Shown: in pieces, positions 8,549 through 17,685 of the stretch
How positions within the stretch are numbered: position 1 is the first letter of the stretch
Layout of the letters: each line of letters begins with the position of its first letter
Assembly (NCBI GenBank): GCA_009779255.1
Contig: WREQ01000005.1
Coordinates: 1 to 49,913, forward strand
From: Dehalococcoidia bacterium
Lineage (GTDB): Bacteria; Chloroflexota; Dehalococcoidia; Dehalococcoidales; UBA1222
Reading direction: 5' to 3'
Length of the DNA: 49,913 nucleotides
Program-made: the position numbers and the translations under genes
Notes under the pieces: model-generated
What the model saw: the letters and a program-made list of their open reading frames with translations, nothing else
Database searches by the model: none
What the model was told of the DNA's origin: nothing

Positions 8549-9409
8549 AGCCACCCAAAGCCCAATATTGGATTTATCGGAGCCGGCGCCTTGGCCAATG
8601 CGCTGACTTCCGGGTTGTCGGCGGCCGGCTATACCGTTGTCGCCGTAGCCAGCCGCAGCTTCAGCTCGGCAGGCAGACTGGCTGAACGCCTGCCTGCCTG
8701 CGTTCCATTTACCGACAATCAGGAAGTCGTTGACCGGTCCGATGTCATATTTATCACCACTCCGGATTCCGTCATCGCGCGGGTCGCAGGTGAAATTACC
8801 TGGCACACGGGACAAAGCGTCGTGCATTGCAGCGGAGCCGATACGGCGCGTTTGCTGACCGCCGCATCTTATATGGGCGCCATGACCGGGGTATTTCACC
8901 CGCTCCAGACCTTTGCCCAACCGGCAGCAGGCATCTTTAACGGCGTCACATTTTCTATCGAGGCAGAGGAACCGCTCCTGTCCGTACTCAAAACCATGGC
9001 GGAGGCGTTGGGCGGGCGGTGGATGGAATTGAAGCCGGACGACAAGCCGCTTTACCATGCCTCGGCGGTAATTGCCGGCAACTATCTGATAACGCTGGCA
9101 AAAATGGCCACCGACCTCTGGGAGGACTTCGGGGTCTCGAAAGAGGTAGCGCTTGCTGCTCTTCTGCCGCTTATAAAGGGCACCGTGAATAATCTGGAAA
9201 CCAAGGGGATTCCGGATGCCCTGACCGGTCCGATTGCGCGCGGGGATATTGATACCATCGCAAAACACACTCTGGCACTGAAAGCTTCACATACAACTTT
9301 GTTGCCCGCCTACCGTAAGATGGGCAGGCAGACGATACCGATAGCGTTGCAAAAGGGCGGCATCAATGCCGACAAAGCCGCCGAAATAGAATCGATTTTG
9401 AGGGATTAA
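8546..9409 (+). CDS. Rossmann-fold DUF2520 oxidoreductase, candidate ketopantoate reductase
   Basis: 287 residues. The N-terminus has a dinucleotide-binding turn (NIGFIGAGALANAL), and the rest fits the Rossmann-like plus DUF2520 architecture: VHCSGADTARLL, GVFHPLQTF, and YHASAVIAGNYLITL in the helical C-terminal domain. It starts the operon with panD, panB and panC (3 bases before panD). Pantothenate synthesis needs a ketopantoate reductase and no PanE is visible here, so this NAD(P)H-type enzyme is a good candidate for that step; a family of this general kind (PanG) has been reported as an alternative reductase. The family is seen; the reaction is inferred from context. The start is TTG, chosen for the GGAGG ribosome site. 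Confidence 0.88.
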   Translation: MSHPKPNIGFIGAGALANALTSGLSAAGYTVVAVASRSFSSAGRLAERLPACVPFTDNQEVVDRSDVIFITTPDSVIARVAGEITWHTGQSVVHCSGADTARLLTAASYMGAMTGVFHPLQTFAQPAAGIFNGVTFSIEAEEPLLSVLKTMAEALGGRWMELKPDDKPLYHASAVIAGNYLITLAKMATDLWEDFGVSKEVALAALLPLIKGTVNNLETKGIPDALTGPIARGDIDTIAKHTLALKASHTTLLPAYRKMGRQTIPIALQKGGINADKAAEIESILRD

Positions 9410-9412
9410 ATC

Positions 9413-9790
9413 ATGAGAACCATGCTACACAGCAAAATACACCGGGCGCATGTGACCGGCGTCTGCCTCGATTATGAAGGCAGCGTCGCGATTGATACCA
9501 CCTTGCTCAAAGCCGCCGACATCCTGCCACACGAAATGGTGCATGTACTGAACCTGAATAACGGACAGCGCTTCACCACCTACGCCATCGAGGGAGACCC
9601 TGGGCAGGTTGAACTCCGCGGCGCGGCGGCGCGGCTGGCGCAAAAAGGCGATATGGTGATTCTGCTGACTTATCACTATGTGACAGAAGAGGAAGCACGC
9701 GGCCATGAACCTCATATCGTCTATGTGGACGAACAAAACCGCGCCAAAAAGAGCATCCGGGATTTACTGTCTTTGGAAGTCGAAGGCTGA
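9413..9790 (+). CDS. panD: Aspartate 1-decarboxylase PanD
   Basis: 125 residues, standard length. PanD makes beta-alanine from aspartate for pantothenate and is a self-cleaving pyruvoyl enzyme. The cleavage site is present as YEGS with Gly23-Ser24, in the family position, so the proenzyme should process to a short beta chain and a longer alpha chain with a pyruvoyl cap. Conserved neighbours include KIHRAHVT, the Tyr of TTYAIEG and NNGQRF. A second ATG four codons in gives the length usual in other species. It lies between the DUF2520 gene and panB in one operon. Confidence 0.96.
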   Translation: MRTMLHSKIHRAHVTGVCLDYEGSVAIDTTLLKAADILPHEMVHVLNLNNGQRFTTYAIEGDPGQVELRGAAARLAQKGDMVILLTYHYVTEEEARGHEPHIVYVDEQNRAKKSIRDLLSLEVEG

Positions 9791-9811
9791 AGTTATTTCA
9801 AAGGAGGGCAT

Positions 9812-10654
9812 ATGCGATTCAGCATTACTCAACTCAAGGAAATGAAACGGCGCGGCGAGAAAATTCCCATGCTCACCGCCTACGACTATCCCACGGCCAG
9901 GATCGTGGATGCGGCCGGAGTGCCGCTGATACTGGTCGGCGACAGTCTGGGGATGGTGGTACTGGGCTACGATTCCACCATCCCGGTCACAATGGATGTC
10001 ATGGTGCATCACACCGCCGCCGTTTCGCGCGGAGCCAAAAACGCGCTGGTCATTGCCGATATGCCGTTTATGAGCTACCAGATAAGCATTGAGCAAACCA
10101 TGCACAACGCCGCACGGCTGATGCAGGAAGGCGGCGCGCAGGCGGTAAAACTCGAGGGCGGGGTAACCGTGGCGGATACCGTTCGCCGCATCGTTGACTG
10201 CGGCATTCCGGTCATGGGGCACATCGGGCTTACGCCGCAATCCATCCATCAGTTCGGCGGATTCAAGGCACAGGGCAAGACCCTGGCGACAGCCGCCAAA
10301 CTCATTGATGACGCAATCGCGCTGGAGCAGGCAGGGGCTTTTGCTGTAGTCGTGGAAACTGTTCCAGCAGAACTTTCAGAAATGATGTGTCGAAAAGTTT
10401 CCATTCCCGTCATCGGTATCGGGGCCGGCGCCGGATGCGACGGCCAAGTGCAGGTCATCAGCGATATGTTCGGCCTGTACACCGATTTCATACCCCGTCA
10501 TGCCAAACGTTACGCGCAGCTTGCCGACATTATGACGGAGGCGATTTCACATTATGTAAACGAGGTCAAATCGGGGGCATTCCCCACCGCCAAAGAAAGT
10601 CTATCAATGGACAAAGACATCCTGACCAAACTGGAAAGCCTCAGCTGCGAATGA
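9812..10654 (+). CDS. panB: 3-methyl-2-oxobutanoate hydroxymethyltransferase PanB
   Basis: 280 residues. PanB transfers a hydroxymethyl group from methylene-tetrahydrofolate to ketoisovalerate, making ketopantoate. Family blocks: MLTAYDYPTARIVDAAG, LVGDSLGMVVLGYDST (metal-binding Asp), KLEGG, GHIGLTPQS and PVIGIGAGAGCDGQVQV. A strong AAAGGAGG ribosome site precedes ATG 9812. The stop overlaps the panC start (ATGA). Its substrate comes from the valine branch encoded by the ilv genes elsewhere in this window. Confidence 0.97.
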   Translation: MRFSITQLKEMKRRGEKIPMLTAYDYPTARIVDAAGVPLILVGDSLGMVVLGYDSTIPVTMDVMVHHTAAVSRGAKNALVIADMPFMSYQISIEQTMHNAARLMQEGGAQAVKLEGGVTVADTVRRIVDCGIPVMGHIGLTPQSIHQFGGFKAQGKTLATAAKLIDDAIALEQAGAFAVVVETVPAELSEMMCRKVSIPVIGIGAGAGCDGQVQVISDMFGLYTDFIPRHAKRYAQLADIMTEAISHYVNEVKSGAFPTAKESLSMDKDILTKLESLSCE

Positions 10655-11499
10655 AAATCATCCGCAGCCTGTCCGAAATGAAGGCCGCCCGCGCCGCCGC
10701 AGGTGGAAGCGTGGGGTTTGTGCCAACAATGGGCTGTTTGCACAAAGGGCACATGTCGCTGGTCGAGTTATCGAAGAAAAATAACACGGCTACGATAGTC
10801 AGTATTTTTGTCAACCCAACTCAGTTCGGTCCTCGGGAGGATTTCGCCAAATATCCCCGCAATGAAACCCGCGATATCGCCATGATGGAGAATGTCGGTG
10901 TCAACATCGCCTTCCTGCCGCAAGCCGAGGAGATATATCCGGACGGCTTCGATACATGGGTGGAAGTCAAAGGCATTACCGATAAACTGGAGGGTGCGGC
11001 ACGTCTAGGACATTTCAGAGGCGTGACGACGGTTTGCAGCAAACTTTTCAATATCGTCCAGCCGGACAGAGCCTATTTTGGACAGAAAGACGCCCAGCAG
11101 GTGCTGGTAATCAAGAAGATGGTGAGCGATCTTAATCTGAATCTCGAAATTATCACAGGGCAAACGCAGCGTGAACCGGACGGGCTGGCAATGAGCAGCC
11201 GCAACATGTATCTCAATCAGGCAGAGCGCAGGGCGGCATCGGTACTCTGCAAGGCACTGGAAAAAGCAGCCGCGCTATACCTGTCAGGAGAGCACCATGC
11301 CGAACGTCTTAAAAAGGTCATGGCGGAACTTATCGTCGCCGAGCCTCTGGCAAATATGGAGTATATATCCATTGCCAATACTTCAAGTTTGCATGAACTG
11401 GAACTTATCGACTCACCGGCGCTGGTCTCTCTGGCAGTGCGCATCGGCAGGACACGGCTTATTGATAACATACTCCTCGCCCAGCCTGCTTGTGTTTGA
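10651..11499 (+). CDS. panC: Pantothenate synthetase PanC
   Basis: 282 residues. PanC joins pantoate and beta-alanine with ATP. Signature stretches: FVPTMGCLHKGHMSLV (HIGH-type nucleotide-binding motif), IFVNPTQFGPREDF, YFGQKDAQQ and MSSRNMYL. The reading frame is open further upstream (to 10387), but ATG 10651 gives the normal N-terminus and overlaps the panB stop by four bases, so translation is likely coupled. It is the last gene of the pantothenate operon; tRNA genes follow 36 bases later. Confidence 0.97.
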   Translation: MKIIRSLSEMKAARAAAGGSVGFVPTMGCLHKGHMSLVELSKKNNTATIVSIFVNPTQFGPREDFAKYPRNETRDIAMMENVGVNIAFLPQAEEIYPDGFDTWVEVKGITDKLEGAARLGHFRGVTTVCSKLFNIVQPDRAYFGQKDAQQVLVIKKMVSDLNLNLEIITGQTQREPDGLAMSSRNMYLNQAERRAASVLCKALEKAAALYLSGEHHAERLKKVMAELIVAEPLANMEYISIANTSSLHELELIDSPALVSLAVRIGRTRLIDNILLAQPACV

Positions 11500-11535
11500 C
11501 ACCAGAGGCGGCTAGAAGCTACAATAGCAATTCGT

Positions 11536-11612
<77 letters not shown>

Positions 11613-11645
11613 TGGATTGCACATTGACAACCAGACTTGCTCCGA

Positions 11646-11734
11646 GCCGGAGTGGCGGAACAGGCAGACGCGACAGTCTCAAAAACTGTTGAGGGGCGAC
11701 TCTCGTGTCGGTTCGATCCCGACCTCCGGCACCA
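11646..11734 (+). tRNA. tRNA-Leu (CAA)
   Basis: Class II tRNA with a long variable arm. Acceptor GCCGGAG/CTCCGGC, anticodon stem ACAGT/ACTGT with loop CTCAAAA giving CAA (reads UUG), T-arm GGTTCGATCCC, discriminator A and encoded CCA. Confidence 0.95.
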
Positions 11735-11748
11735 CGACCCTTGGGCTA

Positions 11749-11822
11749 TGCCGAGTTGTGTAGCGGTAGCACGAAGGACTTTGGATCCTTTTGCCCAGGT
11801 TCGAATCCTGGCTCGGCAGCCA
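11749..11822 (+). tRNA. tRNA-Gln (TTG)
   Basis: Acceptor TGCCGAG/CTCGGCA, anticodon stem AAGGA/TCCTT with loop CTTTGGA giving TTG, T-arm GGTTCGAATCC, discriminator G and encoded CCA. Confidence 0.95.
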
Positions 11823-11837
11823 GATTGTTTGTGGCAC

Positions 11838-11907
11838 TCCTCGATAGCTCAATGGTAGAGCGGGTCCGCTTGGGGCGGATTAACCGCTGACACGAGCCGT
11901 CGTGGTA
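11838..11907 (+). pseudogene. Defective tRNA, Pro-like (TGG) chimera
   Basis: The 5' half is tRNA-like: a 23-base block (11842-11864) is identical to the D-arm region of the tRNA-Asn just downstream. The anticodon arm GTCCG-CTTGGGG-CGGAT would give TGG (Pro). After it there is no TTCGA T-loop and no 3' strand that pairs with the 5' acceptor; only a CACGA-GCCG-TCGTG hairpin. It looks like a partial duplicate of tRNA-Asn with a replaced anticodon arm, and it is unlikely to fold as a normal tRNA. Confidence 0.65.
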
Positions 11908-11923
11908 GAGTAGAATAGGGCAT

Positions 11924-11998
11924 TCCCCGATAGCTCAATGGTAGAGCGGGCGGCTGTTAACCGCTAGGTTCTAGGTTCGAATCCTAGTCGGGGAGCCA
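11924..11998 (+). tRNA. tRNA-Asn (GTT)
   Basis: Acceptor TCCCCGA/TCGGGGA, anticodon loop CTGTTAA giving GTT, T-arm CTAGGTTCGAATCCTAG, discriminator G, encoded CCA. Last plus-strand tRNA of the cluster. Confidence 0.96.
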
Positions 11999-12387
11999 AC
12001 TCCAGACATATCCAAATATTTACCTCATATTCACAAGCGGCCTTTTTGGCTGCGTCTTCAAGAGATAGCATTAACGCGAAACCACCTGCTCCCAAATATC
12101 ATACATCTCGAATCAAGGTGACGCGTATAGAGGCCGATAAATGCGCGGCCAGCGCGTGCGCACCCTGCGGCGGTGGCCGTAAGGGTGCCGGCAGGTACAT
12201 TGATATATCTTGCCGGAGGTTGAGGCGATATTATCCAGGATATAGTGTATATCCGCATGAGTCGTGCCAATTAGCCACACCCGCGATTTGGCCAGCTGCC
12301 AAAGAGGCTGGGTTATCCGTATTTCGCGCTTTCCGCCATTTGGTGAGTTCGCGTTCATAGATGACGGTGTTCGAATTTCGAAGGAGA
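11999..12387. other. Gap between tRNA-Asn and tRNA-Lys, no gene recognised
   Basis: About 390 bases. Short overlapping frames exist on the minus strand (one at 12113-12358, containing WLIGTTHADIHYILDNI), which might be the relic of a protein with a frameshift near 12190, but I do not recognise a family and cannot support a gene call. Confidence 0.3.
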
Positions 12388-12463
<76 letters not shown>

Positions 12464-12475
12464 AAACGAAGGATA

Positions 12476-12504
12476 AGTTTATCAGATACGCCCTATATTG
12501 ACAA
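12476..12504 (-). promoter_or_regulatory. Candidate promoter of tRNA-Lys
   Basis: On the minus strand TTGTCA (12499-12504) and TAAACT (12476-12481) are separated by 17 bases and lie just upstream of the tRNA-Lys 5' end. Confidence 0.5.
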
Positions 12505-12526
12505 ACTTTCAAGGCCGCCGCCAGCT

Positions 12527-13798
12527 TTATTTTACCGCTTGCACCAACTCATCCGGAGTGGTGAGCGACGAAGCCATTTTTATGAAGGTTGCCAGCGACA
12601 CACTGTTCGCGCGCAATGTCTTGAAGTTCTCTGCGACCGGATTCTCGAAACCTGGTTGGTCGGCGTAGCTACCGTAAAAAGCAAAGTAGGCCTGATTCAA
12701 CTTCCGTATCAGATAGCCGTGTTCCGCCAGAATCAGCCGTCGCTCTTCCATATAGGTTTCCGCCTGTTCTGTCTGCCCCAGCGCCAGCAGATTATCGACC
12801 TCCAGCCGTGTTTCGCGCATGAAGGCGTTGAAATTGAAAACGTGGGAAGTGATCTCTCTGACAGATGCCTGAACCGGAGCGTAATAACTGGCATAATACC
12901 GCTCGTAAACGACAGCGGCTATTTCTGCGCTCACCATCCCGGCCAGTGTTTCATTCATGGTGGCTATGTAGTCCGGCTGTGAAAAGCCAGCTTCCGACAG
13001 TCCGTAACGAAAGCCTAACGGGCGGAAGAAAAGATACTGGTGAAACCATTCCTCGACCGCCGTGCTCAGTGCGAAACGCAACCCGTAGCGATTGGACACA
13101 AAAGACGGATAGGTGGCGATGCCACCCAAATCCACCACCAGCGCCGATACATCCAACTCGGAGACGGCCTCTTCCAGTTCGATTATCTCCTGCAAACCAA
13201 TCGTGTTATTCAGTGTGATGGTGGCAAGCCTACCGATGCGGTCACGCGGCGAAACTACTAGCAGCTTCGGCGGCTCCTGCAACCGCAATTTTACCGGCGG
13301 GAAAGTGGAGGTGAAATTGAACGCCCCGTCCAGAGGATTGTAAATGCCCAGCGAATTGAGCGTCTCCCTTATCTGTGCTTCAAGCACGGCCTCGGCGGCA
13401 GCGGACAGAGAATCGCGCCGTGCTTCGAGCGCCGCCAGATTAGCCAGATGTATTTCAGGATCACCATCCACCGTCCCAGAGATAATAGCCGCAATACGAT
13501 TCACTTCGCTGCCGATGCCTTCCATAACCTCAAAGTATTCAACTACTATCAAGGAATCGTCAGGGGAAACTCTGATGCCGCCAAACAAAAATTCATACAG
13601 TTCATGAGTAATCGCTTGAATCTCCCAACGCACAATGCTGAAACGATAAGGCTCGACAATCCTGTCCAGATTACTGTTAAAAGACTGCGATGGCGCGCAG
13701 GAGGACAGCAACACGAGCAGCAAAGCAATCGAAATACCTCTCGTCAGCCTTGTGCGGAAACGTGATGCGATTATTTGGCAGGATTCGGTTTTAGCCAT
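12527..13798 (-). CDS. Lipoprotein of unknown function with a degenerate metalloprotease-like motif
   Basis: 423 residues. A basic N-terminus and hydrophobic segment end in a lipobox (LLSSC, Cys about 34), so the protein should be lipid-anchored outside the membrane. The body is mostly helical with no named domain that I recognise. Around residue 245 the stretch [14 protein letters not shown] resembles the HEWxH zinc helix seen in some large membrane-associated peptidases, but the first His is replaced by Glu. A later stretch [14 protein letters not shown] is also reminiscent of such proteins. Whether it binds metal is uncertain. It is divergent from the DnaJ-like gene, with a 35-bp gap. Confidence 0.8.
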   Translation of the reverse strand: MAKTESCQIIASRFRTRLTRGISIALLLVLLSSCAPSQSFNSNLDRIVEPYRFSIVRWEIQAITHELYEFLFGGIRVSPDDSLIVVEYFEVMEGIGSEVNRIAAIISGTVDGDPEIHLANLAALEARRDSLSAAAEAVLEAQIRETLNSLGIYNPLDGAFNFTSTFPPVKLRLQEPPKLLVVSPRDRIGRLATITLNNTIGLQEIIELEEAVSELDVSALVVDLGGIATYPSFVSNRYGLRFALSTAVEEWFHQYLFFRPLGFRYGLSEAGFSQPDYIATMNETLAGMVSAEIAAVVYERYYASYYAPVQASVREITSHVFNFNAFMRETRLEVDNLLALGQTEQAETYMEERRLILAEHGYLIRKLNQAYFAFYGSYADQPGFENPVAENFKTLRANSVSLATFIKMASSLTTPDELVQAVK

Positions 13799-13833
13799 AT
13801 AATTTATTCAGTATAGACCATCGAGATGAAAAT

Positions 13834-14583
13834 ATGAAAGATTACTATAAAACACTTGGCGTGCCTGAGGACGCCAGCCATGACGACATCCGCAATGCCT
13901 TTCGCAGGCTGGCTTTCAAGCATCACCCCGACAAGAATCCCGGAAACGAAAAAGAAGCCGAAGAGAAATTCAAGGAAATAAACGAGGCCTATGCCGTGCT
14001 ATGCGACCCAGACAAACGCCAGCAGTATGACCTGTACGGCAATGGCGCGGCTGGTTCCGGTTTCGGAGGGTTCAATCAGGCCGACATATTCCGCAGCAGC
14101 TTCGCCAACCAGGCGACCTTTGCCGACATTGCAGCCATGTTTCGCCAGGCCGGGCTGCGCTTTGATGATGACTTTTTAAACCGCACCTTTTTCAGCGGAC
14201 AGAACTTCGTCTTCCATACCTACAACTATGGAGGAAAGACCGAGTCGCAAAATGCCACTCCGGACAACACTGTGCCAGCGACAGCCTTTGGCAGCGGATT
14301 AAGCGGAAAGGTAGCGCGTTTCATTGTCAGAAAAATTTTTGGCATCAACCTACCGGAGCCACCTAAAAATCTTGACACCGAAAAAGAAATCCGCCTGAAA
14401 TCAAAAGAGGCCGCCACTGGGCTGGAGAAAGAAATCAAGGTTAAACATGATGGTGCAGCCAAGAAATTGCTGGTGAAAATTCCTGCCGGCATTCAGAGCG
14501 GCACCCGCATCCGCCTGAAGGGCATGGGCAAACAGAAAAACGGGCGCAGCGGGGACATGTACGTCAGAATAAGAGTGTTTTAA
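13834..14583 (+). CDS. DnaJ-like J-domain protein without zinc finger
   Basis: 249 residues. The N-terminal J domain (1-70) carries [20 protein letters not shown] and the HPD tripeptide (HHPDKNPGN), so it should stimulate an Hsp70 ATPase. A Gly/Phe-rich part follows ([13 protein letters not shown]). There is no CxxCxGxG zinc finger, and only one short beta C-terminal domain is left ([19 protein letters not shown], ending DMYVRIRVF), making it shorter than DnaJ or CbpA. It is a specialised co-chaperone rather than the housekeeping DnaJ; no DnaK or GrpE is nearby. Confidence 0.9.
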   Translation: MKDYYKTLGVPEDASHDDIRNAFRRLAFKHHPDKNPGNEKEAEEKFKEINEAYAVLCDPDKRQQYDLYGNGAAGSGFGGFNQADIFRSSFANQATFADIAAMFRQAGLRFDDDFLNRTFFSGQNFVFHTYNYGGKTESQNATPDNTVPATAFGSGLSGKVARFIVRKIFGINLPEPPKNLDTEKEIRLKSKEAATGLEKEIKVKHDGAAKKLLVKIPAGIQSGTRIRLKGMGKQKNGRSGDMYVRIRVF

Positions 14584-14679
14584 TCGGATAATATCAGAGG
14601 GCAGCAAATCCAATTGTAACAGATTCGAGGCTCATCAGGGTTTGAGGGCAATCGTATGCATGAATCGCCGGATTATCCG

Positions 14680-15384
14680 TCAGCAGCGGCGAAACGCGGC
14701 CAGGAAGCGGTCCTGATAGGCCTCAAAAAGCCCCCAGTTTTCCAGCTCTTTCTGGAGTTCGCGGGGATCGATTGTTCTCGCGTGCAACCGCTGGAACATT
14801 TGCTCAATATGTAGCGTGGTCTGAGCCGGAATGCCTTCCCGAATACTGAGTAATCCGCGCGAACCCAGCTCCGCCGCGTTATGCGCCAGCGAAGCACTTG
14901 TCATCTCAAAGATGAATTTCATCACTGACACGTCCCACAGGGCGTCATCCCCGCAGATTACAGCCGACATCTGGTCGCCGCTGCGGTCAATATCTTCGTT
15001 TATTTTACACGCGGTTTCTTCCAGCCCGCCGGAAACTATTTCGGTGTTCTTCAGTTCATTGCGACAGGTATAAAAAATACCCGGAGCATTCGTGCCATGC
15101 TCTTCTACAAGTTTTTGGAAATAACGCGTGGCTTCACCGGAAAACCCTTCCAGCCGCGACAGATAATACGGCGTCACAATGCGTGGACGATCGGCAACTA
15201 CGCTCCCGACGCGCACCACCGTTTCAAGTCCCGCATCCATCGCATAAGAAGGTAGTGTCAAGAGATAATATTGAATAGTCGTGGTACCGAAGGTGGACAG
15301 CGCCTGTTTCGGCGGCCGTATGACACGAGTCTTTATGACCGCACGAATCATCTGTTCATCGGCATTTCCGGGCTCCACCATCAT
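14680..15384 (-). CDS. Conserved-looking protein of unknown function
   Basis: 234 residues, soluble, mixed alpha/beta, with no signal peptide or membrane segment. I recognise no family. Visible features: TTTIQYYLLTLPSYAMDAG near the start, a Cys pair in FYTCRNE and ETACKIN, and DDALWDVSVMKFIFEMT in the middle. The start overlaps the stop of the gene upstream by four bases (ATGA), so the two are cotranscribed and their products may work together. Codon use and GC content match the surrounding core genes. Confidence 0.75.
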   Translation of the reverse strand: MMVEPGNADEQMIRAVIKTRVIRPPKQALSTFGTTTIQYYLLTLPSYAMDAGLETVVRVGSVVADRPRIVTPYYLSRLEGFSGEATRYFQKLVEEHGTNAPGIFYTCRNELKNTEIVSGGLEETACKINEDIDRSGDQMSAVICGDDALWDVSVMKFIFEMTSASLAHNAAELGSRGLLSIREGIPAQTTLHIEQMFQRLHARTIDPRELQKELENWGLFEAYQDRFLAAFRRC

Positions 15385-15986
15385 TTCACCAGCCGCAATT
15401 CACGCTTATATTCTTCAATAAGTTGGATATACTGCCCCTCCATCTGGGAAGAAACATGTCGCCACTCTTCCTTAAACTGCGGCAGTGTTTCCACACTGAT
15501 GCCAAGCGCCTCATCATGGCCTGCTCCGAGCTTGTCAGCCGCCTGTTTCAATCTGGCCTCGTATTGCTGTTTGAGTGTCTCGTAGGTGCGTTGGCGCTGC
15601 TCCGCCCCCTGTCCGACATAGTGCTCAAGGATTTGTTTCAGCCGGTTCAGTAAGTCAGTGACAGCAGCTTTATCCATCTTCAGCGCAACCATGCCGTCCA
15701 TGGCAAGATTATTACGCGCCGCAATCGTTTCATTGCGCGGAACCTGTATGTTAGACAGAAGAACATTTTCGGCGCCGCTGGCTGCATATCGGCGGGCAGC
15801 TTCCGGCAAGGCGGCCAGCGCGGAGGTAATCTCCTGCCCCTCGTTAATAAACCTGAGCGCCATTTGTTCGCCATCCGGAACATATTTCCATTTGAGCCTA
15901 TCGCTTTCGGTGGCCTCTTCCATGGCAGCAATTTTTGCCATGGCAATTTCGCGGGCGCTCCTGATTTCATCATTCATCGTGTTCAC
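15381..15986 (-). CDS. Helical protein of unknown function
   Basis: 201 residues, almost entirely helical and charged, with heptad-like stretches (about 95-150, HYVGQGAEQRQRTYETLKQQ) suggesting a coiled coil. The N-terminal third contains KWKYVPDGEQMALRFINEG, and the first helices are acidic. I cannot name the family with confidence. An AGGAGTG ribosome site precedes ATG 15986. It forms a two-gene unit with the overlapping downstream gene, so a two-protein complex is possible. Confidence 0.75.
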   Translation of the reverse strand: MNTMNDEIRSAREIAMAKIAAMEEATESDRLKWKYVPDGEQMALRFINEGQEITSALAALPEAARRYAASGAENVLLSNIQVPRNETIAARNNLAMDGMVALKMDKAAVTDLLNRLKQILEHYVGQGAEQRQRTYETLKQQYEARLKQAADKLGAGHDEALGISVETLPQFKEEWRHVSSQMEGQYIQLIEEYKRELRLVK

Positions 15987-16085
15987 TCCTGATTAAACCA
16001 TTCTGCCTTGAGTGTATAGTGGCAATACGCTTTTTTCAAACATAAAGCGTGAAACATAGCCGGTAGTGGCGTCTTTCAGGGCGAT

Positions 16086-17684
16086 TTACTCTTCAGCAAC
16101 AGAGCGAGTTATCAGCCAATATTCCAAGCTATCGGCCAGCGCCAACCATGATGCTTCTATAATATTAGGGGAACTACCAACAGTGCGCCATTTGGTGGAG
16201 TTGTCACTGAACTCGATAAGCACGCGCACCTGGGATTCGGTGCCAATGCTTTCCTCCAGAATACGCACTTTGTAATCGGTAAGTTTAATAGCCGCCAGGC
16301 CGGGATAGAATTCAAGCAACCCCTTGCGCAACGCATTATCCAGGGCATTTACCGGGCCGTCGCCTTCGGCAGCGGTATGCATGACCGTATCGCCAACCTT
16401 TACCTTAACCATCGCCTCTGAGAGCACTCCGCTGTCATGTGCTTCGGTGCTTAATCGGCGCTTTTTTTCAACCACCACCAGATAATCGACTAGCTCGAAG
16501 GGCGGCTTATAGCCAGAACGGGCGCGGCGAACCAGAAGGTCAAATGACGCCTCGGCATTCTCATACTGAAAACCCCGACTCTCAAGATATTTGACCTGCT
16601 CAAGCAATCTGGCGGCCTCAGTGCCATTGGCCGACAGGTCAACCCCCGACTCCCTGGCTCTCTGCATGATATTAGCACGCCCTGACAGTTCTGAAACCAG
16701 TATCCGCGGGCGATTGCCCACCAGAGCTGGATCGACATGCTGATAGGCGCTTTTCCAGCGTGCCAGCGCGGATACATGCAACCCAGCTTTGTGACTGAAA
16801 GCCGAAGTGCCGACATAGGGCAAAAAAGCCTCGGGCGGCAGATTAGCGGCTTCATTGACGAAGCGCGACACCTCGGTCAGACGCCCAAGCTGCTCATCGG
16901 TAATACAATCAATGCCCATCCTGAGCTTGAGGGCAGGTATAATGGAACACAAATTGGCATTGCCGCAACGTTCTCCAAACCCATTTATCGTGCCCTGCAC
17001 ATGTACCACTCCTTCACGCACTGCTGCCAGCGTATTGGCCACCGCCAGTTCTGCATCGTTATGAGCATGAATACCCAGCTTGGCATTGACCGCCTGCCCT
17101 GCTTCTCTGACTGCGGCAATAACATCCTCAGGCAATGCGCCACCATTGGTATCGCACAACACCATACACCCGGCGCCGGCATTTTCCGCCGCCGCCAGCA
17201 CTTTAAGCGCATATTCTTTATTGTCTTTCCAGCCATCAAAAAAATGTTCGGCGTCGAAAAAGACGGTTATGCCCTTGTCCGCAATATAGCGAATGGATGA
17301 GGCAACCATTTCGATATTCTCTTCGAGAGTTGTCTCCAGCACCTGGGTAACCTGTCTTGCAGAGCATTTGCCCACCAAGGTAACCGTTTTGACACCAGAG
17401 TCCAACAACGCCCTCAGTCCGGGGTCATCTTCCGCCTTTACACCTTGCCTGCGGGTGCTGCCGAAAGCCACCAACACCGCGTTTTGCAGGTTCAACTCGC
17501 TGCGGGCAATGGCAAAGAACTCGCTGTCTTTTGGATTGGCACCCGGCCAGCCACCCTCGATATACTGCACACCCAGGTCATCCAGCTTGCGTGCAATGGC
17601 CAATTTATCGGCGACAGTGAAGGAAATACCCTCGCGCTGCGCACCGTCCCTGAGCGTCGTATCATAAAGCCAAATCTTCGACAC
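16086..17684 (-). CDS. cimA: Citramalate synthase CimA
   Basis: 532 residues of the LeuA/CimA family. It condenses pyruvate and acetyl-CoA to citramalate, opening the threonine-independent route to isoleucine. The TIM barrel starts DTTLRDGAQREGISF, and metal-binding HAHND and NGFGERCGNANL follow. KAGLHVSAL and the longer linker place it with CimA-type rather than leucine-type enzymes. The C-terminal 130 residues form the regulatory LeuA dimerisation domain (ALDNALRKGLLEFYPGL), likely the site of feedback control. It is the last gene of the ilv-leu operon, starting one base after the leuB stop. LeuCDB here can serve both the citramalate and isopropylmalate steps. Confidence 0.93.
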   Translation of the reverse strand: MSKIWLYDTTLRDGAQREGISFTVADKLAIARKLDDLGVQYIEGGWPGANPKDSEFFAIARSELNLQNAVLVAFGSTRRQGVKAEDDPGLRALLDSGVKTVTLVGKCSARQVTQVLETTLEENIEMVASSIRYIADKGITVFFDAEHFFDGWKDNKEYALKVLAAAENAGAGCMVLCDTNGGALPEDVIAAVREAGQAVNAKLGIHAHNDAELAVANTLAAVREGVVHVQGTINGFGERCGNANLCSIIPALKLRMGIDCITDEQLGRLTEVSRFVNEAANLPPEAFLPYVGTSAFSHKAGLHVSALARWKSAYQHVDPALVGNRPRILVSELSGRANIMQRARESGVDLSANGTEAARLLEQVKYLESRGFQYENAEASFDLLVRRARSGYKPPFELVDYLVVVEKKRRLSTEAHDSGVLSEAMVKVKVGDTVMHTAAEGDGPVNALDNALRKGLLEFYPGLAAIKLTDYKVRILEESIGTESQVRVLIEFSDNSTKWRTVGSSPNIIEASWLALADSLEYWLITRSVAEE

Positions 17685-17685
17685 C

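Noticed and set aside
10387-10650. N-terminal extension of panC
   Set aside because: The frame is open upstream but lies within panB, and ATG 10651 has the usual PanC N-terminus and an ATGA overlap.
12058-12358. Small minus-strand genes between the tRNAs
   Set aside because: Short overlapping frames with no ribosome site, no family and a likely frameshift; reported only as an unassigned gap.
15271-16000. Plus-strand frames opposite the unknown gene pair
   Set aside because: Antisense shadows of GC-rich coding DNA, without ribosome sites or domains.
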